From Glandiceps talaboti (lineage: Eukaryota > Hemichordata > Enteropneusta > Spengelidae), in the NCBI RefSeq assembly GCF_964340395.1, contig NC_135557.1:7670209-7734208 (forward strand): DNA of 64,000 nt, written 5' to 3'. The notes beneath the pieces are model-generated. The model did no database searches. It was not told where the DNA came from and worked only from the letters and a program-made list of their open reading frames with translations. The translations under genes were made by a program, and so were the position numbers. Numbering within the stretch: position 1 is the stretch's first letter; each line of letters begins with the position of its first letter. Shown piece after piece: positions 49,111 through 61,920 of the stretch.

Positions 49111-52100
49111 TCTTTCTTTGTAACTGGATAGAAGTAAACTAACATTTTGAACATATTTTTTTTCTGTCATTCCCAACATTTTTACGGCCATACTTAATGT
49201 CGAAATACAAGGTGAACTCAGTGGATTCTCACTGTCATCATAATTATAATGAAAATTGAACCTTGGATTTTGATGTCGATGGTACAGCTGTGTTTACTAA
49301 ATCAGAGTCATTCTTCAAAAAACAAATTGCTCAATAACGCTAGTACTAGTGTCAGTGCAGTGAGATAATTATATCAAACAACATTTCAGCCAAAGACAAC
49401 GACGAACTATTGTCAATAGAAAGTAGGTCTTCAAATAAAGGAGACGTCCAAGACTACAGTTACTCGCAGTAAATGCACAGTGAATGTACTCGCTTTTTGC
49501 AATTTTCCTCACAAAAGATTTTAATTAGCCACACTGCATATATTTAAAAAAGAATTATCTGGACAAATTTTTTATTCAAAGTTAAGCCAGCATACACTAG
49601 AGAGACATATTAGTGAGTAGTCAGTGTAAAAACAGTCACTTATGACTTTATTAAATCATCAACTCAAAGCGCGCGCGATAGGAATCCTCACGTAAATAAC
49701 AAATTCAATAATATGGCTACGTATTAGAAAAATTGCATTTTTAAAAACAAATCTCCCAAAATCAAAAGGAGGGGAGCTGTCACCCCCTCCCTCCCTCCCT
49801 CCCTCAGGCTACGGTATTGGGATCAGTATCAGTCTAATGAACATACACAGTAAATATATTGAAATGGTAAGTGGTTATATCGATGTGAAACTTTTGGCCA
49901 AATATGCAATTAATGTTTGACTATATAACATTATTTGAAAAAAAAATAGAAAACATAAATCCTCTAAGAGGACTCTTCAATAGGAATGTACTCCAAATAA
50001 CATAAAAATCTGACAACTGGTTTAGAAGTTGAAGATTACAAAAAAAATGAAGGACTAGACGTGGAACGTGTAACGCGAAGGGCGTCGACAGACAAGCCAC
50101 TTATACCATTGATGGCAAGCTGGGTAGTCGCGAACAGCTTACCATAAATCCTAGTATTAAAGGGAATATGATAAAGACGAGACTTTTACCAAACCGTATA
50201 GGTACACAAGGAACATTACTATACGTTATATCCATATTGTCTAAATGTGGTCGACAGCTTTACTTGCTGAAACCCTTGCAGACTCAACGTGTCTTAATTA
50301 AGGTAAACAAGTGATATATAAATTTTAATCAAACTGGGTAGTTAATACAGTGAAACTACCAGAAAAAAAACCTACTGGCCTAACTTGTCAATGAATCAGT
50401 CCGACAAGTTGATAAGGGCGAGATCAACAGTTAACTGTATGATAACAAACTAAATTATTATACTTAGACCCCAGACGTCCCCCCCCCCTTCTAAATAAAA
50501 TTGAAAAATTGAAAATTGCTTCAAACCGTGAATAGATTTCAAAGTAGTATGTATTAAAATACAGTGCTGTGAATATAAAGCCAGTATGTAGTGAGTAAAG
50601 AATAGGTCTTTTGTTGACACTTTACTTACAGTTTATTTTAGTGCCATGCATTTATTATAGTAAAAGATCTACCATTTCTCAATTTGTCATTTTTTAAAGA
50701 AAAATTTGTATTTTTGGGTACAGCACATCCATTTAAAGTAAAATCGATTTTGTAGCATCACAACTAAAATATCTCAACAAACCCACCACACCCAAAAGAA
50801 AATGAAATTCAATTTCGTTTTTAGAATACATTGAAACTATTGATCTCCACTAACTATATGTTTTCATGTCAAACCAATTATATAGATTTCCTACAAATGA
50901 AAGAAACCCACAACGAAGTAAGTTTGAATTAAAAATATATATTGGATTAACGGAGCATCTGGGCAATTAGAATACACTACCTGCTGTGTTAGTATACCTA
51001 TTACATAATACGGTTTACGGTGCTGCTACTGATGATGACGATCGATGGTAGAGGTATTGGTGGTGGTGGTGGTGGTGGTGGTGGTGGTGGTGGTGGTGGT
51101 AGTGGTAATTGTGGGTGATGTATTGCAAAATGTATTGTAATATTAGCTGTGTGTACGAAGGGTGTAGCAGTGACGTCCTTTCAATGAAGACGAATTCTAA
51201 ATCTTGATGCTTTCATAGTTTAACAAAATTAAGCTGGAGTGTATATTTGTAATTTCTCTCCTACCAATTTGTCGTCACGTTTGATAGTACAGAAGATTCA
51301 CTCTTGGTAGTGACGGGGTCCGAATGTTTTTATGTCTCTATTTCTAGCATTATCTTTAACATGGAACCATTGCCTTCCATATAGTTCAGTTGCACATTTA
51401 GAGCAAAAAGTCCATCGATAGCGGCAATTAAAAAAAAACGCTTCCCACGTTACACATTGCGTACAGTCAATGAAGCGATGCAGATACCGAATTTTTTTAT
51501 CAATTAGAAATTCATTAGATGACAACAGCTGGATTATTTTGTTTCGGTGTTTGTATTGTTGTATACGTATAGACTGATGCCCAATTTTGTGTAATCTTCA
51601 ACGCAGAAATATGGGATTCGAACACAAATGTGTAAACTGTCCCTTTTTAAGGTGGCAAGCAAGAGTAAGCAAAGCCCAATGATTTGATACTCAGTTTAAT
51701 GAAAATGCATCACTGCACTCTACAAAATCTAGACTATGATAGTCTCTTGTGACTGCTACTTCACGCTGATTTTCTTCTACTTTCAACCTGTCTCTTAATG
51801 TACGAACATCATAATCGAGATTTAAAACATTTAAAAAAACGAAATATATTATTTAGAGTGACTTACCTGCTGTTTCAGAGTTTCCTATCTACAAACAAGT
51901 CGGGTCTGAGTAAACTTTTTGCTGTGCCAGGGCATTTATAGTTTATATTCCCATCATCCCGTTCGACATGTTATAGAAGTAAAGTGCTGTTCCATCTTTT
52001 AAATAACACCCTGGACACTTTGGAATGAAGACACTTGTAAATGATTTTATGAACAACAAATTCAAAGACAAAACATTTAATGAACATAGTTTCTCTTCTC

Positions 52101-52800
52101 ATTTCTTAGCAATGCTTAGCATTATTGATAAAAATACTAATTCACCTGACATAATAATTACGATCGTTGGTATTAGATTGTTCTTGTTCAGTACAGAGGG
52201 ATAACAATACTGCTTTGAATTGCTTCGTAATAGTTCATCTAAAAAAGCCTATGGTGTAACAGGCACATTTCGATCCCATTATAATCCACTATGCCTGTTT
52301 AGACATGCATTTTTTCTAATCGAGTCCCAACATGACTAAAAAAAGATGAATGAAGTCGCTCATTTTGTAGTGATGCCATCATTAAACCACAATGTGTATA
52401 TATTACTACGTTTATTTCAAATGTATGTACAATCTTCAACCTTGTTCACATTATTTCATAGTGAATTACAAATAACGCGATTGCATAACATGGGATATAT
52501 GTGCATATTTTTTGTGTGTCTGTCTGTGTCTGTGTCTGTGTCCGAGTCTGTGTGTATGCATAAGAAACTGACAAGAACAAATATTTATACGTACCACATT
52601 TAAAATAAGGGTATATGCCACTGCAGAAAAGTTTGTTTTCCCTCACAATCCAAAACAAAATGACACCCCCCATCCACAATTTTCGAAATACCATGACCCC
52701 CTACTGCCGATTTCAAAAACCGGGTGACCTCCCCACCAATCCACCACCCCCTACCCACACCCCCACCCCCATCCCCGGCCGGAAAAAAAAAATTTAATAG
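49111..52800. other. Unannotated region with short repeats
   Basis: No gene established. It contains a (CCCT)n run at 49785-49804 and (GGT)n at 51058-51105. A 75-codon minus ORF with paired Cys (51298-51525; CTQC and CSKC) may be chance. A splice-donor-like word at 51866 (AACAGCAG|GTAAGTC on minus) recalls those at 1085 and 1433. C-rich low-complexity DNA lies at 52730-52790. Confidence 0.45.
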
Positions 52801-53154
52801 CTCTCTAATATGCCAGGTGAAATGAACTGACCTTACGGCTATATCATGTCGGGAACATCCATCACTTCTTACATATTCATCACCATTATTTATATGTAGC
52901 TACAAATAGTCATACATTCATTGTAAACGTGTCTAACCAAGACAGCATTAGATAGAAATTGAGCCCTTTGTTCTTTTGACACCACATTTCACTATCGTGA
53001 GTACACAGTTTGATTAATCTAAAAAAAATGTTAAAGTGTATGTAAATAGGTTTCCAAAGTTTCCGACTTTTTGCCTGCAAATGACAAAGTTTTTATAGGT
53101 GATTATAGATTTGTATGACATTTTTGACAAAAGTACCATATTAATAACGAAAAA

Positions 53155-53451
53155 TTGATTTTTTTGGAAAAATTCCGGAAATTGCCGAAGTTGTTTATGT
53201 ATTTCATGACGTCACAACCAGAACCAACTTCAAATATGTCCGATTGCATAACATGGGATAGCCATTCTAGTGGAACCACGTTCCACTATTTAGAAGTCAA
53301 AATTGACAATGACAACAATAAATGGAGTACTAGTGATGACGAAGATGATGCGGTAGTGGGGGATGCTTTTATTGTACCCAATCTGATTAAAAATCCGATG
53401 AAGATGTCGGCTAATCGTGCATTGCTATCTTACCATCGTTATTTAGCTTGA
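53155..53451 (+). pseudogene. Element ORF with acidic N-terminus, possible P2X7-tail-like cassette
   Basis: The ORF reads MSDCITWDSHSSG, an acidic STSDDEDDAVVGDAF, then is cut by a MITE (53379-53603). Past the MITE the frame resumes with KPRLQPNSNPQLQ and VDRLNNTDW, immediately followed by gtaagt. In copy 1 the uninterrupted version reads YMYEPQP there. The motif order acidic - PYxxEP - RxxNTDW recalls the zinc-binding P2X7 C-terminal-like domain, which occurs in many invertebrate and transposon-linked proteins. The downstream SCERLCKIEG is in keeping with that. The assignment is tentative. Confidence 0.4.
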
Positions 53452-53603
53452 ATTGACTCTGTAGTAGATGTTTACGTTTTTAGCCTGATCGCCTCCTCTG
53501 AAAATGTAAACATGTACCAAGAAGGTCAATTCAGGCAAAATAACGAAGGTAAAATAGCAATGAACGATTAGCCGACATCTACATCGGATTTTAATCAGAT
53601 TGG
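53379..53603. mobile_element. MITE 1, 225 bp, 9-bp target duplication
   Basis: Inverted arms 53379-53454 and 53525-53603 (caatctgattaaaaatccga ... aatcagattgg), flanked by the direct 9-mer TATTGTACC at 53370-53378 and 53604-53612. Copy 1 of the host element has a single TATTGTACC at this place (about 5909), which is the empty site. The same arm occurs alone at 7429-7515. Confidence 0.85.
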
Positions 53604-53918
53604 TATTGTACCGTTTCTATATGGTCCACTACCAAAACCACGACTACAGCCAAACAGCAATCCCCAGCTGCAGACATTCATAATGGTTGTTGACGATGTT
53701 ATTGTCGACAGACTAAATAATACTGACTGGTAAGTTATGATAATAAAAAGTAGATATTTAAAATCAGCAGATGAAGGAAAATATTGGGTCGAAATTTCGA
53801 AAGTAGTTGTCCCATTGAGATCGTAACACCGTAACAGTAGTACTATTTAGTTTAGTTGGATTATAATCGACTTACTGACTACACAATATGATTGTGTACA
53901 CTGACATGTGTTTGAACC

Positions 53919-54347
53919 ACAGGCATTTGTTTCCCGAGTTATGTCTCAGAATGTTTCTATCAGAATGCAATAAAATGTCGATAATATCGTTAATATTGAC
54001 GTATTTAGCCAACTATATATGAAAGGGGTAACATTACACTTGTTTCTGTGATCGCGCAGGTTCACTCGCCGCGAAAGAAGACAGGCCGCCATTAGTATAT
54101 AGTGCCATTAGTATATTACCGTAAGTACATGAACTTTCAACCGGCCGTTGTAGAGGGCAAACATTTCGAACATTTTACCTTCTGTCCCTTTCGCGGTGAG
54201 TGAACCTGTGCGATCACAGAAACAAGTGTAATTTTACCCCTTCCATATATACTTGGCTAAATACGTCAATATTAACGATATTATCGACATTTTATTGTAT
54301 TCTGATAGACATATTCTGAGACATAACTCGGGAAACAAATGCCTGTG
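53919..54347. mobile_element. MITE 2, 429 bp, 9-bp target duplication
   Basis: Nearly perfect arms of about 165 bp (acaggcatttgtttcccgag ... and its complement), separated by about 100 bp. Flanks are GTTTGAACC at 53910-53918 and 54348-54356. The equivalent site in copy 1 (about 6197) reads gtgtttgaatcaccattc without insertion. A 9-bp duplication suggests a MuDR-like family; an 8-bp reading would suggest hAT. No ORF. Confidence 0.88.
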
Positions 54348-55554
54348 GTTTGAACCGCCATTCGTATATTTCATGTGAACGTCTATGTAAAATTGAAGGT
54401 ATGATCGGTTGTCAATCTTTAAAGGATTTTGTGAAATCATCATTACCAGAAAAAATCAGAACAGTTCAGGAACGGCCAAATAATTTATTGACGGTGAGCA
54501 CTGAGGATACACTGCGTGCCAGGGTAGCAGGGCGACACGGAGGTCTACCGCTACAGCACCCAGTACAGCCGCTCAACGTGTGACTAGACACGCTCCGGAC
54601 TGGAGAACACGCTAGACAGCCCGACGAACCTCTGGCTCTGATCTCACTCTCAGTCACATTCAACTGCTCTCAATCTTGCGAACAATGCATTAAATTTTGC
54701 ATTTATAAATGACTGGTCTTCATTCACTGACAAGGAAATCAAAGTCATACAATAAGGCCATGAATATGTCTAAAAGGAAGTGCACTGTACGTGTGAAAAG
54801 TACCGTAGCATGTTTCGTTTGTGTTGTTCATCCGAGCAGTGGGCCGTTACGAAGACGTTGACTACTGCAAGTAAAAATTCCCATTATGTGGTACCAGCTC
54901 GTAATGTTATACTAGTATGTTCTTTGAAAGTGTAATTTATGTTTCTTATCTGGTAAAATAACTTTCAATTCAATATTAGGACTCGTAATCACAGCCAACA
55001 AAAGAAACTTCATCATTGCTAGTGCCGTAATATGTATGTAGTACACCATGCACGAGGACACAACATGTTATAATTCATGATCGTTTTTCGTGAGTTTGAG
55101 AGCTGTGCAGTACTAAGACATCATTGAAAACGTTTGGAAACTTATCCTCTGTATGTTGAAAAGAAGCAGGCTGCTGATTAGAACTCCCAAATCTTTTGTG
55201 AGAAAATCAGTGTAGACTCAATCGTTGACGGCCCCCTCTACCACGCAACGTTTAAGCATGGTAAAAAAAAACATGGACACAGCGATCGTGTTCTGGTTGT
55301 GACGCAATTTTCCGAAGACTCCCGAAGCAAAATGCTCATCGCAGATTTCCAAAAAAAAACAATTTTTCATTATTAATATCGTAGTTTTGTCAAAAATGTC
55401 ATACAAATCTTTAATCACCCATGAAAACTACATCATTTGGAGGCAAAAAGTCGGAAAAATTGGAAACCTATTTACATACACTTTAACGTTTTAAATGTCT
55501 ACGTATACTTCTACATGCCAGACTGCGAGATATATTTGAGGTGCTAAACTGAAC

Positions 55555-56190
55555 ATGTCTGACTTCACATGTTACAATATCTATGCATACGTAACTATGC
55601 AGTGTATAGGTACCTATATATGCAATGTATGTGTACCAATGTATACAACGTATTTGTACTTATCTAAATTATATACTTATGCCAATCTATACTATGTATG
55701 TGTACATAGTTATACCGTGTATGTGTACTTACCTATATAGTGTGTGTACCTATCTATAAAACGTATATGTAGCGACCTATACAGTGTGTGTGTACCTATG
55801 TAAACAGTGTACATTTACCTATGTATATATAACAGATGTGTACTTATTTTTTATCCATGTAGTGTGTGGCTACCTATCTGTACAATGTGTGTACTTATCT
55901 ATATACAACGTGTACATGCCTAGCTATACAATTTACGTGTACCCATATATACTATGTAATGTATACTATGTATGTATGTATGTATGTATGTATGTATGTA
56001 TGTATGTATGTATGTATGTATGTATGTAGGTGGGTATGTATGTATGTATGTATGTATGTATGTATGTATGTATGTGAAACTATGTATGTGTACCTATCTA
56101 TACAGTGTATTTGTACCTACCTATTTGTGTCTGCCTATCTATACAGTGTGTTTACCTACCTATCTATATAATGTATGTGTCCCTGTTTTT
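55555..56190. repeat. About 22-bp minisatellite (tacctatctatacaatgta) with (TATG)n
   Basis: Degenerate units of tgtacctatctatacagtgt. A (TATG)n tract sits at 55966-56073. A paralogous array lies at 58790-59050. ORFs across it are artefacts. Confidence 0.85.
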
Positions 56191-56579
56191 TTTTTACAAT
56201 ATATCTGTAGTGTGATACCATTAAATTCATTCAAACGTGTACACCGGTTTACAAATGAACACTCTCGTCCTTAACCGATTATCGGTATTTTTGCTCGTTA
56301 TCAGCAACATAAATACACGTTTGAATTGGCAAAGAATTGAAAGGTTAAGAGCGTCAAAATAACAGGATATTTCACGAGTAGAGGAAAGGATGCCAGGCGT
56401 AAAGTTGAACGTCATCGAGAAGTGTCACGAGGCCAAGAAAAACGGATGTTAGATGCCATATTTGTGTATGATAGTGTATGTTATGATATTCGACCTTTAC
56501 ATAGAACATGGACCAGCAGAAGCTAGTATGACGACAGAGGCCATAGCAAACACGATATAGATAGTAAAACTGTAAATAA

Positions 56580-58050
56580 TGCACATAACTATATCGAACA
56601 AAGTTCAACAGAAAGGAAGGAGTATCAATTCCATTGTATCTTCTGGAATATTCATGGTTTAGCAGCAAAACGTTGTGAGTTGAATTTCATGTGTATTTTC
56701 AATAGTTTGGTGTAATTTGTTTGGTAGAATCGTGGGTGTTATCAAAACTGATGGGTTTTAATCATTTCTTAAATCAAAGACCAAAATTTCACCAGATATC
56801 AACTGAATGTTTTCCGTAAGGGTGGTCTTGCAATTTCATGATTTATGCCAGAAATTTAACTAACGCTAGATATACATCTGTGATTTTTTCAAGTCCCAGT
56901 CAAAGTTAATTGTCAACAATGTTGTTCAAATGCCCGATTCCTATTCTCAACACAGGTAAACTTGCTATCCTCGACTTCACTCCACTTTCGCTATCCCCTA
57001 CATACCCGGAATATTCACACGTTTCAACGGCTAATAATACAATAAATTCAAACGCTTATAACATTGACAATACGCATCAGAAAGTTTACATACTTCATGG
57101 TAAGCATCGTAAAAGCTTAACAACTGTAATGCGGTGAAGTTATACATTCTTATTGCCCTACTTCTTCCCCGAATAAAATGTATTCATTCTTGTTTTGATC
57201 GAGATTGTCAGACGTAACATCTGCTCCAAATCCTATAAGAACTTTGTCTTCGTATAGTTTATGTCGCACTAACAACACCATATCGGCATGTGCATGTTGA
57301 ATTTTCTTCTGTCCTTCTGAATTCACAAGTTTACAAGTTAGTGTGAGTACTCGTCGCATGTAGATAACTAAACACTGCTGCATATCTATATCGATGTCAT
57401 CATCAATCAAAATATAAATATATGTCTTTTAGCTAAGTTTATTTCTGATATCACTAGTTATGTCATTCCCGATTCATCCAGCAATAGTTCCGATCATCTC
57501 GAAGAATGTGCGAGTGTAATCGTAGCTTGGATTTAATACCGACACTCGACATTTTTTTTTCTGGGCAGGAGCAATGACTCGGAAATCGTGAAAATGACAG
57601 TTCTTGAATGGCTATCAGATAGCAATATTTATCTTTATTTTCATTTCTGGCTATCAGATAGCGATATTTATCTTTATTTTCATTTCTGCTATTTGTTTTC
57701 ACTATTTAAGTACTAGTTGTACCAAAGGCTTTCACCAAGGGACTTGCCACCACTGGTTTCGCTAAACTACATGCTTTTCCTTGCGTTCTCGTGTTTTGTG
57801 TATTTCTGTAAATTGTGTTTTGGAGTTCTGTGTCAATTTTATGCTGTTGTGGTTTTACCATGTGAGAGATTCCTTTTTAAATTGGTTTTGTGTATTTCTG
57901 TAATTTGTGTTTTGGGTTCTGTGTAAATTTTTATGCTGTTGTGGTTTTACCTTGTAGAGATTCCTTTTTAAATTGGATTCAGTTGTATATGTTTTTTTTG
58001 TAACTCAGTGTAATTTGGCCTTTTGGCCACAATGGCTGGGATTAATAAAC

Positions 58051-58089
<39 letters not shown>

Positions 58090-58090
58090 A
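56580..58090 (+). mobile_element. LINE remnant with endonuclease fragment and (ATT)n tail
   Basis: FHCIFWNIHGLAAKR at about 56618 and CLVESWVLSKLMGFNHFLNQ at about 56711 are the start of an APE-type endonuclease of a non-LTR retrotransposon. The 3' end has the characteristic ttggccacaatggctgggat, taataaa and (ATT)n at 58045-58087. The reverse transcriptase is not recognisable, so the element is internally deleted. A 40-bp direct repeat (ggctatcagatagcgatatt) lies at 57609-57687. Confidence 0.68.
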
Positions 58091-58099
58091 TATATATTT

Positions 58100-58760
58100 T
58101 TGAATTCGCTCGAATGTGTGTCACCGTAAGATAATTAGTTTATACACAAGAATATGATGGGAAATGATCTTCATAGTAAGTATTGGGATATTTCTGGAAG
58201 ATTTTCGTGAACTGTACGAGATTAGTTAGTGGTGTGAAATGTACATTTTCCCTTGATTAGTAACAATAAAAAAAATGTCAAAAAACTTACATACCATTCA
58301 AAACGAGAAAATGTAAACAATGGGGTAGCGAAGCAATTAAAAAAAAGAAAATGAAAACTTCGATTAAAAAATTTCAAAAAAGTTACACCACGATCCAGTT
58401 ACATCATTGTCATCCATTTTAACAAAATATAATGTATGTTTATATTTGTAAAATAATTATACCACTTTGAATAACTTCATTATATTCCAGCTAAAATCAA
58501 CGGACATTATGACTATATTATGTCAGTAACATCCTCCAGTTCTTACATATTCATAATCATTCTGTATATGTAGCTACAAATAGACATACATTCTCATTAA
58601 ACGAGTCTCAGCAGGACAGCATTTCATACGAATTAAAACCTTTGTTCCTTTGACACCACCTTTAACTACTGTCAGAACACAGTTTGAGTAAATATGACAA
58701 ATTTTCAATTTATGCATGCGAAGCTGCGTGATATTTACATTTGCCTTGCTAAGCTCAAAA
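58100..58760. repeat. Paralogue of the TTAA-element flanks (empty site)
   Basis: 58520-58695 matches 52840-53020 (cttacatattcat, tatgtagctacaaatag, ttgacaccac, gaacacagtttga). The DNA then continues as in 55500-55560 (gctaa...aatgtctg) and into the minisatellite. This is the same locus without the 2.46-kb element. Confidence 0.72.
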
Positions 58761-58789
58761 TGTCTGCCTCGACAAGCTATAAAGTGTCT

Positions 58790-58863
58790 GTATACTTAAC
58801 TATATAATGTATTGTACCTATATATATAATGTATGTATACCCACCGATGCGATCTATGTATAC

Positions 58864-58917
<54 letters not shown>

Positions 58918-59050
58918 TGTATATGTGCTATATATAGTGTACGTATATATACAATATATGTTTACATATATACACAATGCACGTGTACCTATTTATACAA
59001 TGTATGTGTCCCTATCTATACAATGTATATGTACTCATCTATACAATGTT
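58790..59050. repeat. About 22-bp minisatellite with (TA)n, paralogue of 55555-56190
   Basis: Units such as tgtacctatttatacaatgt. (TA)n at 58864-58914. Confidence 0.85.
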
Positions 59051-59283
59051 AAACTGTCGACAGTCGCTCGCGCCTTTTTTTCCTACGTTTTATCATAAAC
59101 TTAAGTCGTTGCCGCGCTCCGATCCGGCGCAACACCACTATAATCGCATATGCTTACTGATAATTAGTGCCGAAGGCTGTTGTTCCTTGCCGCGCCCTCA
59201 TACGATAACAATAGGGACATTTTTTATTGTTGACTATTTGACATTTAGGTCATAGTTCACAAAGCTTGTCAATCAAAATTAAC

Positions 59284-59475
59284 ATGGTGTCGCCGGAGTC
59301 ACCAAGCGAGTCAACATATCCAGACGCTTTGAAGAAACTTGGATTCTAACACTTGAAAAACTATCAGAGAAGAATTATAGATGCTAATGTCTCTGGGAGA
59401 GATGTTTTCGTTAGTGTACTGACAGGAAGTGGCAAGTCCATAGCCTATGAAGCCCGGGCTATGAAGTCGCTCTGA
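59284..59475 (+). pseudogene. RecQ-type helicase N-terminal fragment
   Basis: One frame with one internal stop reads ALKKLGF, stop, HLKNYQRRIIDANVSGRDVF, then VLTGSGKSIAYEA. A 'F-x-x-LK-x-x-Q-x-x-x-I-x-x-x-x-x-G-RDVFVS-x-x-TGSGKS' pattern is motif 0 plus Walker A of RecQ/WRN-like superfamily 2 helicases. Nothing of motifs II-VI is visible beyond 59475. It is a truncated pseudogene, probably of a multicopy helicase family in this genome. Confidence 0.68.
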
Positions 59476-61920
59476 TCGTTCTCGATACAGCTAACATTAC
59501 CAGCGTAGGCAACACCATCATCCCATAGCAGTATCCCCATTGATAGCGCATATATTATCCCATATCTACACGTTGAAGGCCCTTTTATTTGTGGTAATTT
59601 TGCTAAACAATAGGGAAGTGGTAACAACCTAGCGATAGCTACCGCTAAACTGCAGTTTTGCACGTGTTCCGACCATTGACATCTACCGTACTGTGACCAA
59701 GTCATTATGAATATATGACGTATGTAATTACCAATATACCACATTCGTTTTCAATAAGAATGGAAATCTGAGGTACTTTTCTCGAAATTACTTTCGGTCA
59801 GACGTCAGAAAAGTTACGCCGACTTTGCCGTTTATAACTTTACGCAGCTGTCAATCAACATTTAGTACACCAAACGAACTAATCCTAATGATGCTTACAT
59901 CTCCAAAATAAACACAATAGCTGAAAACACGATAGTGTGCCATATACATGTACACGATTACAAAAAGTAAATTTGTCATTGACGTCAATTCTAGCCGTCT
60001 TCTTTGCTTGAAACCAAGTTATGAGCAAATGGAGTACAGATATTCTCTGTGTCTTGGATAACGACCAAACCCAATCAGAATGGGCAAACACGCGTCGACC
60101 ACCTCTCTCTGATCTTCGAAATCGGTGACGATAATTGACATCTTACTCATCCTGACTGCAAGTTCAGACCGACTGTTCACATAAATATCACCTTTCATTT
60201 AGTATGTTATTTACAAACAGTTTTCACTTTTATTCAATTTTCCAATTCTTCACATTTTGGTTGCAATAGTAAATAGATAAATTACTCAAAATTCATTAAG
60301 TCGGGTTCTCCTTGGTAGTGCTTGCAAAATGGACATCCTGCTAACAACAGACAGATAAACATGGGTTGAAGACATAAAATGTGTCCATCATCCAACTTTC
60401 GGTTGATGGAAGTAATTAAACAACACACACATAACATTATGATGTATGATAAATTTACAAGTTAGGTTTAAAGGTGATTCAAAATGCTCACATTCACTAT
60501 CGCTAATTTGCTAGACTACATGTTTGTGAAATGCATTCTGGTTTTAAAACTTTTCAAAAGCGTCTGCAAACACCTTAAAATGACCTTTTTTCAGTCACTT
60601 CCCTTTGGATTTACTTCGAGGGTTTTCGGGTATTTCCGGTCCCACCTAGACCACGGGATTTTATGACGTCATAAGGAGACATGGTTAGCACGTAGACTAT
60701 GACGAGCGTAGTCAACAGGTGAATAAAACTCAACAGTATTGTGAAAAAATACATTGCATTGCTGGTGGTTGTAATAGACATCAGTAAACAAAAACTACAC
60801 TCTACATGTCTTATTAACCAACATTTACTGATATTTACTCACACTTTGTCACTAATTGGCAGTGTCTGTGGGTATAAATGCTAAAATATGATCTCCCCAT
60901 ATTATGGCAAAATAAATCAAAACGGCTAGACTAGATATATATAAACTCTTGTAATGTCGCGTGTTTCACATTCATTGACTTTTATTTATCTAATTTTTAT
61001 TATTTGCCGACAAGAAGCATTACGATACCGTCGTGACATTTGACGGCATCCCCGGGCCAAGGACAGCATATTTTAGCCCAATCGTACTCGCGTCGCCTTT
61101 TGAACAGTGCATTTAACAACAAAGTAAACATATTTAATCTCTAATAAATATACTAGCTATTAGAATACCAATGGGAAACTTCAAGAAGGTGTATCGGGAC
61201 ATGTGCCACAATATATTTGTTCGTCCCATAATACACTAATTGATTCGATTTGCTCCGAGCATATGGAAGTACGCTCCGAGTCATTGCATCATGTAAATGG
61301 AACTGTGACCGACCTAATTTTGTTGTCCATGTATAAAATGAGACTGACCTGTAAATTTTTCACAGTTTTCGTTGTGGTCTTGTATTGTCACATGTTTGGC
61401 TTGTGAACACAAGTTTACGTCTATTATTGTCTAGGGCGTAATACTCTAGTCCGAGTCTGAAACCCATATAAAACCTAAGAAACTCGCATTCGGATCGGAC
61501 AGAACAGAAGTAGGTCTCATCGACTTGTTGGGGACTCGAATTATTGCTTGTTTTTATCACGGTATACAGGTGATTATTATATATCGGTAGAGGGGTAGTG
61601 TTGTCAAGTTTTGTGCAGTCACCGCGGCCGCGGCAGTAAGCTTATACTAGGATAGTTCCGCCGATCAAAGCTGAAGCAGTGTATGTACAATGTACGTATG
61701 GAATCGGGAGAGCACAGCGCACATTCGTGTCGGGTTAAATTTATCCACGTGTTGATGTAATCCATATTTATCAATCAGATATATTGTAAAATTCTTCAAG
61801 TCGTACAGAAATAACGTCTCTAACTTCAAAACAAACCCTGAGAAACTGGACCGGACGCGGCTAGCCAAGTATCTAGTTGCAGGCTTTCTTTCATAACCAT
61901 GTGCTGGGGTCACTGTATCA
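59476..61920. other. Unannotated region
   Basis: Somewhat more mixed base composition than elsewhere, with CpG-containing patches (e.g. 61620-61640 GCGGCCGCGG). No ORF with recognisable domain, no RNA gene, no repeats of note. Confidence 0.45.

Larger units (their letters stand above)
53031..55486. mobile_element. TTAA-targeted TIR element, copy 2 (2.46 kb with nested MITEs)
   Basis: TTAA at 53031-53034 and at 55483-55486 flank TIRs starting AGTGTATGTAAATAGGTTTCC. Inverted similarity extends at least 130 bp, and weaker similarity about 200 bp (GTCACAACCAGAAC on both sides). The element is inserted into one of two paralogous segments; the other, at about 58520-58760, is uninterrupted. Two MITEs have later inserted in it. 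TTAA targeting indicates a piggyBac-type mechanism, but no DDD transposase is present. Confidence 0.82.

Noticed and set aside
51298-51525. Minus ORF with CxxC pairs
   Set aside because: It is short and has no splice context or family match. Two CxxC pairs can occur by chance.
57150-57410. 86-codon minus ORF
   Set aside because: It lies within the LINE remnant on the opposite strand and has no family features.
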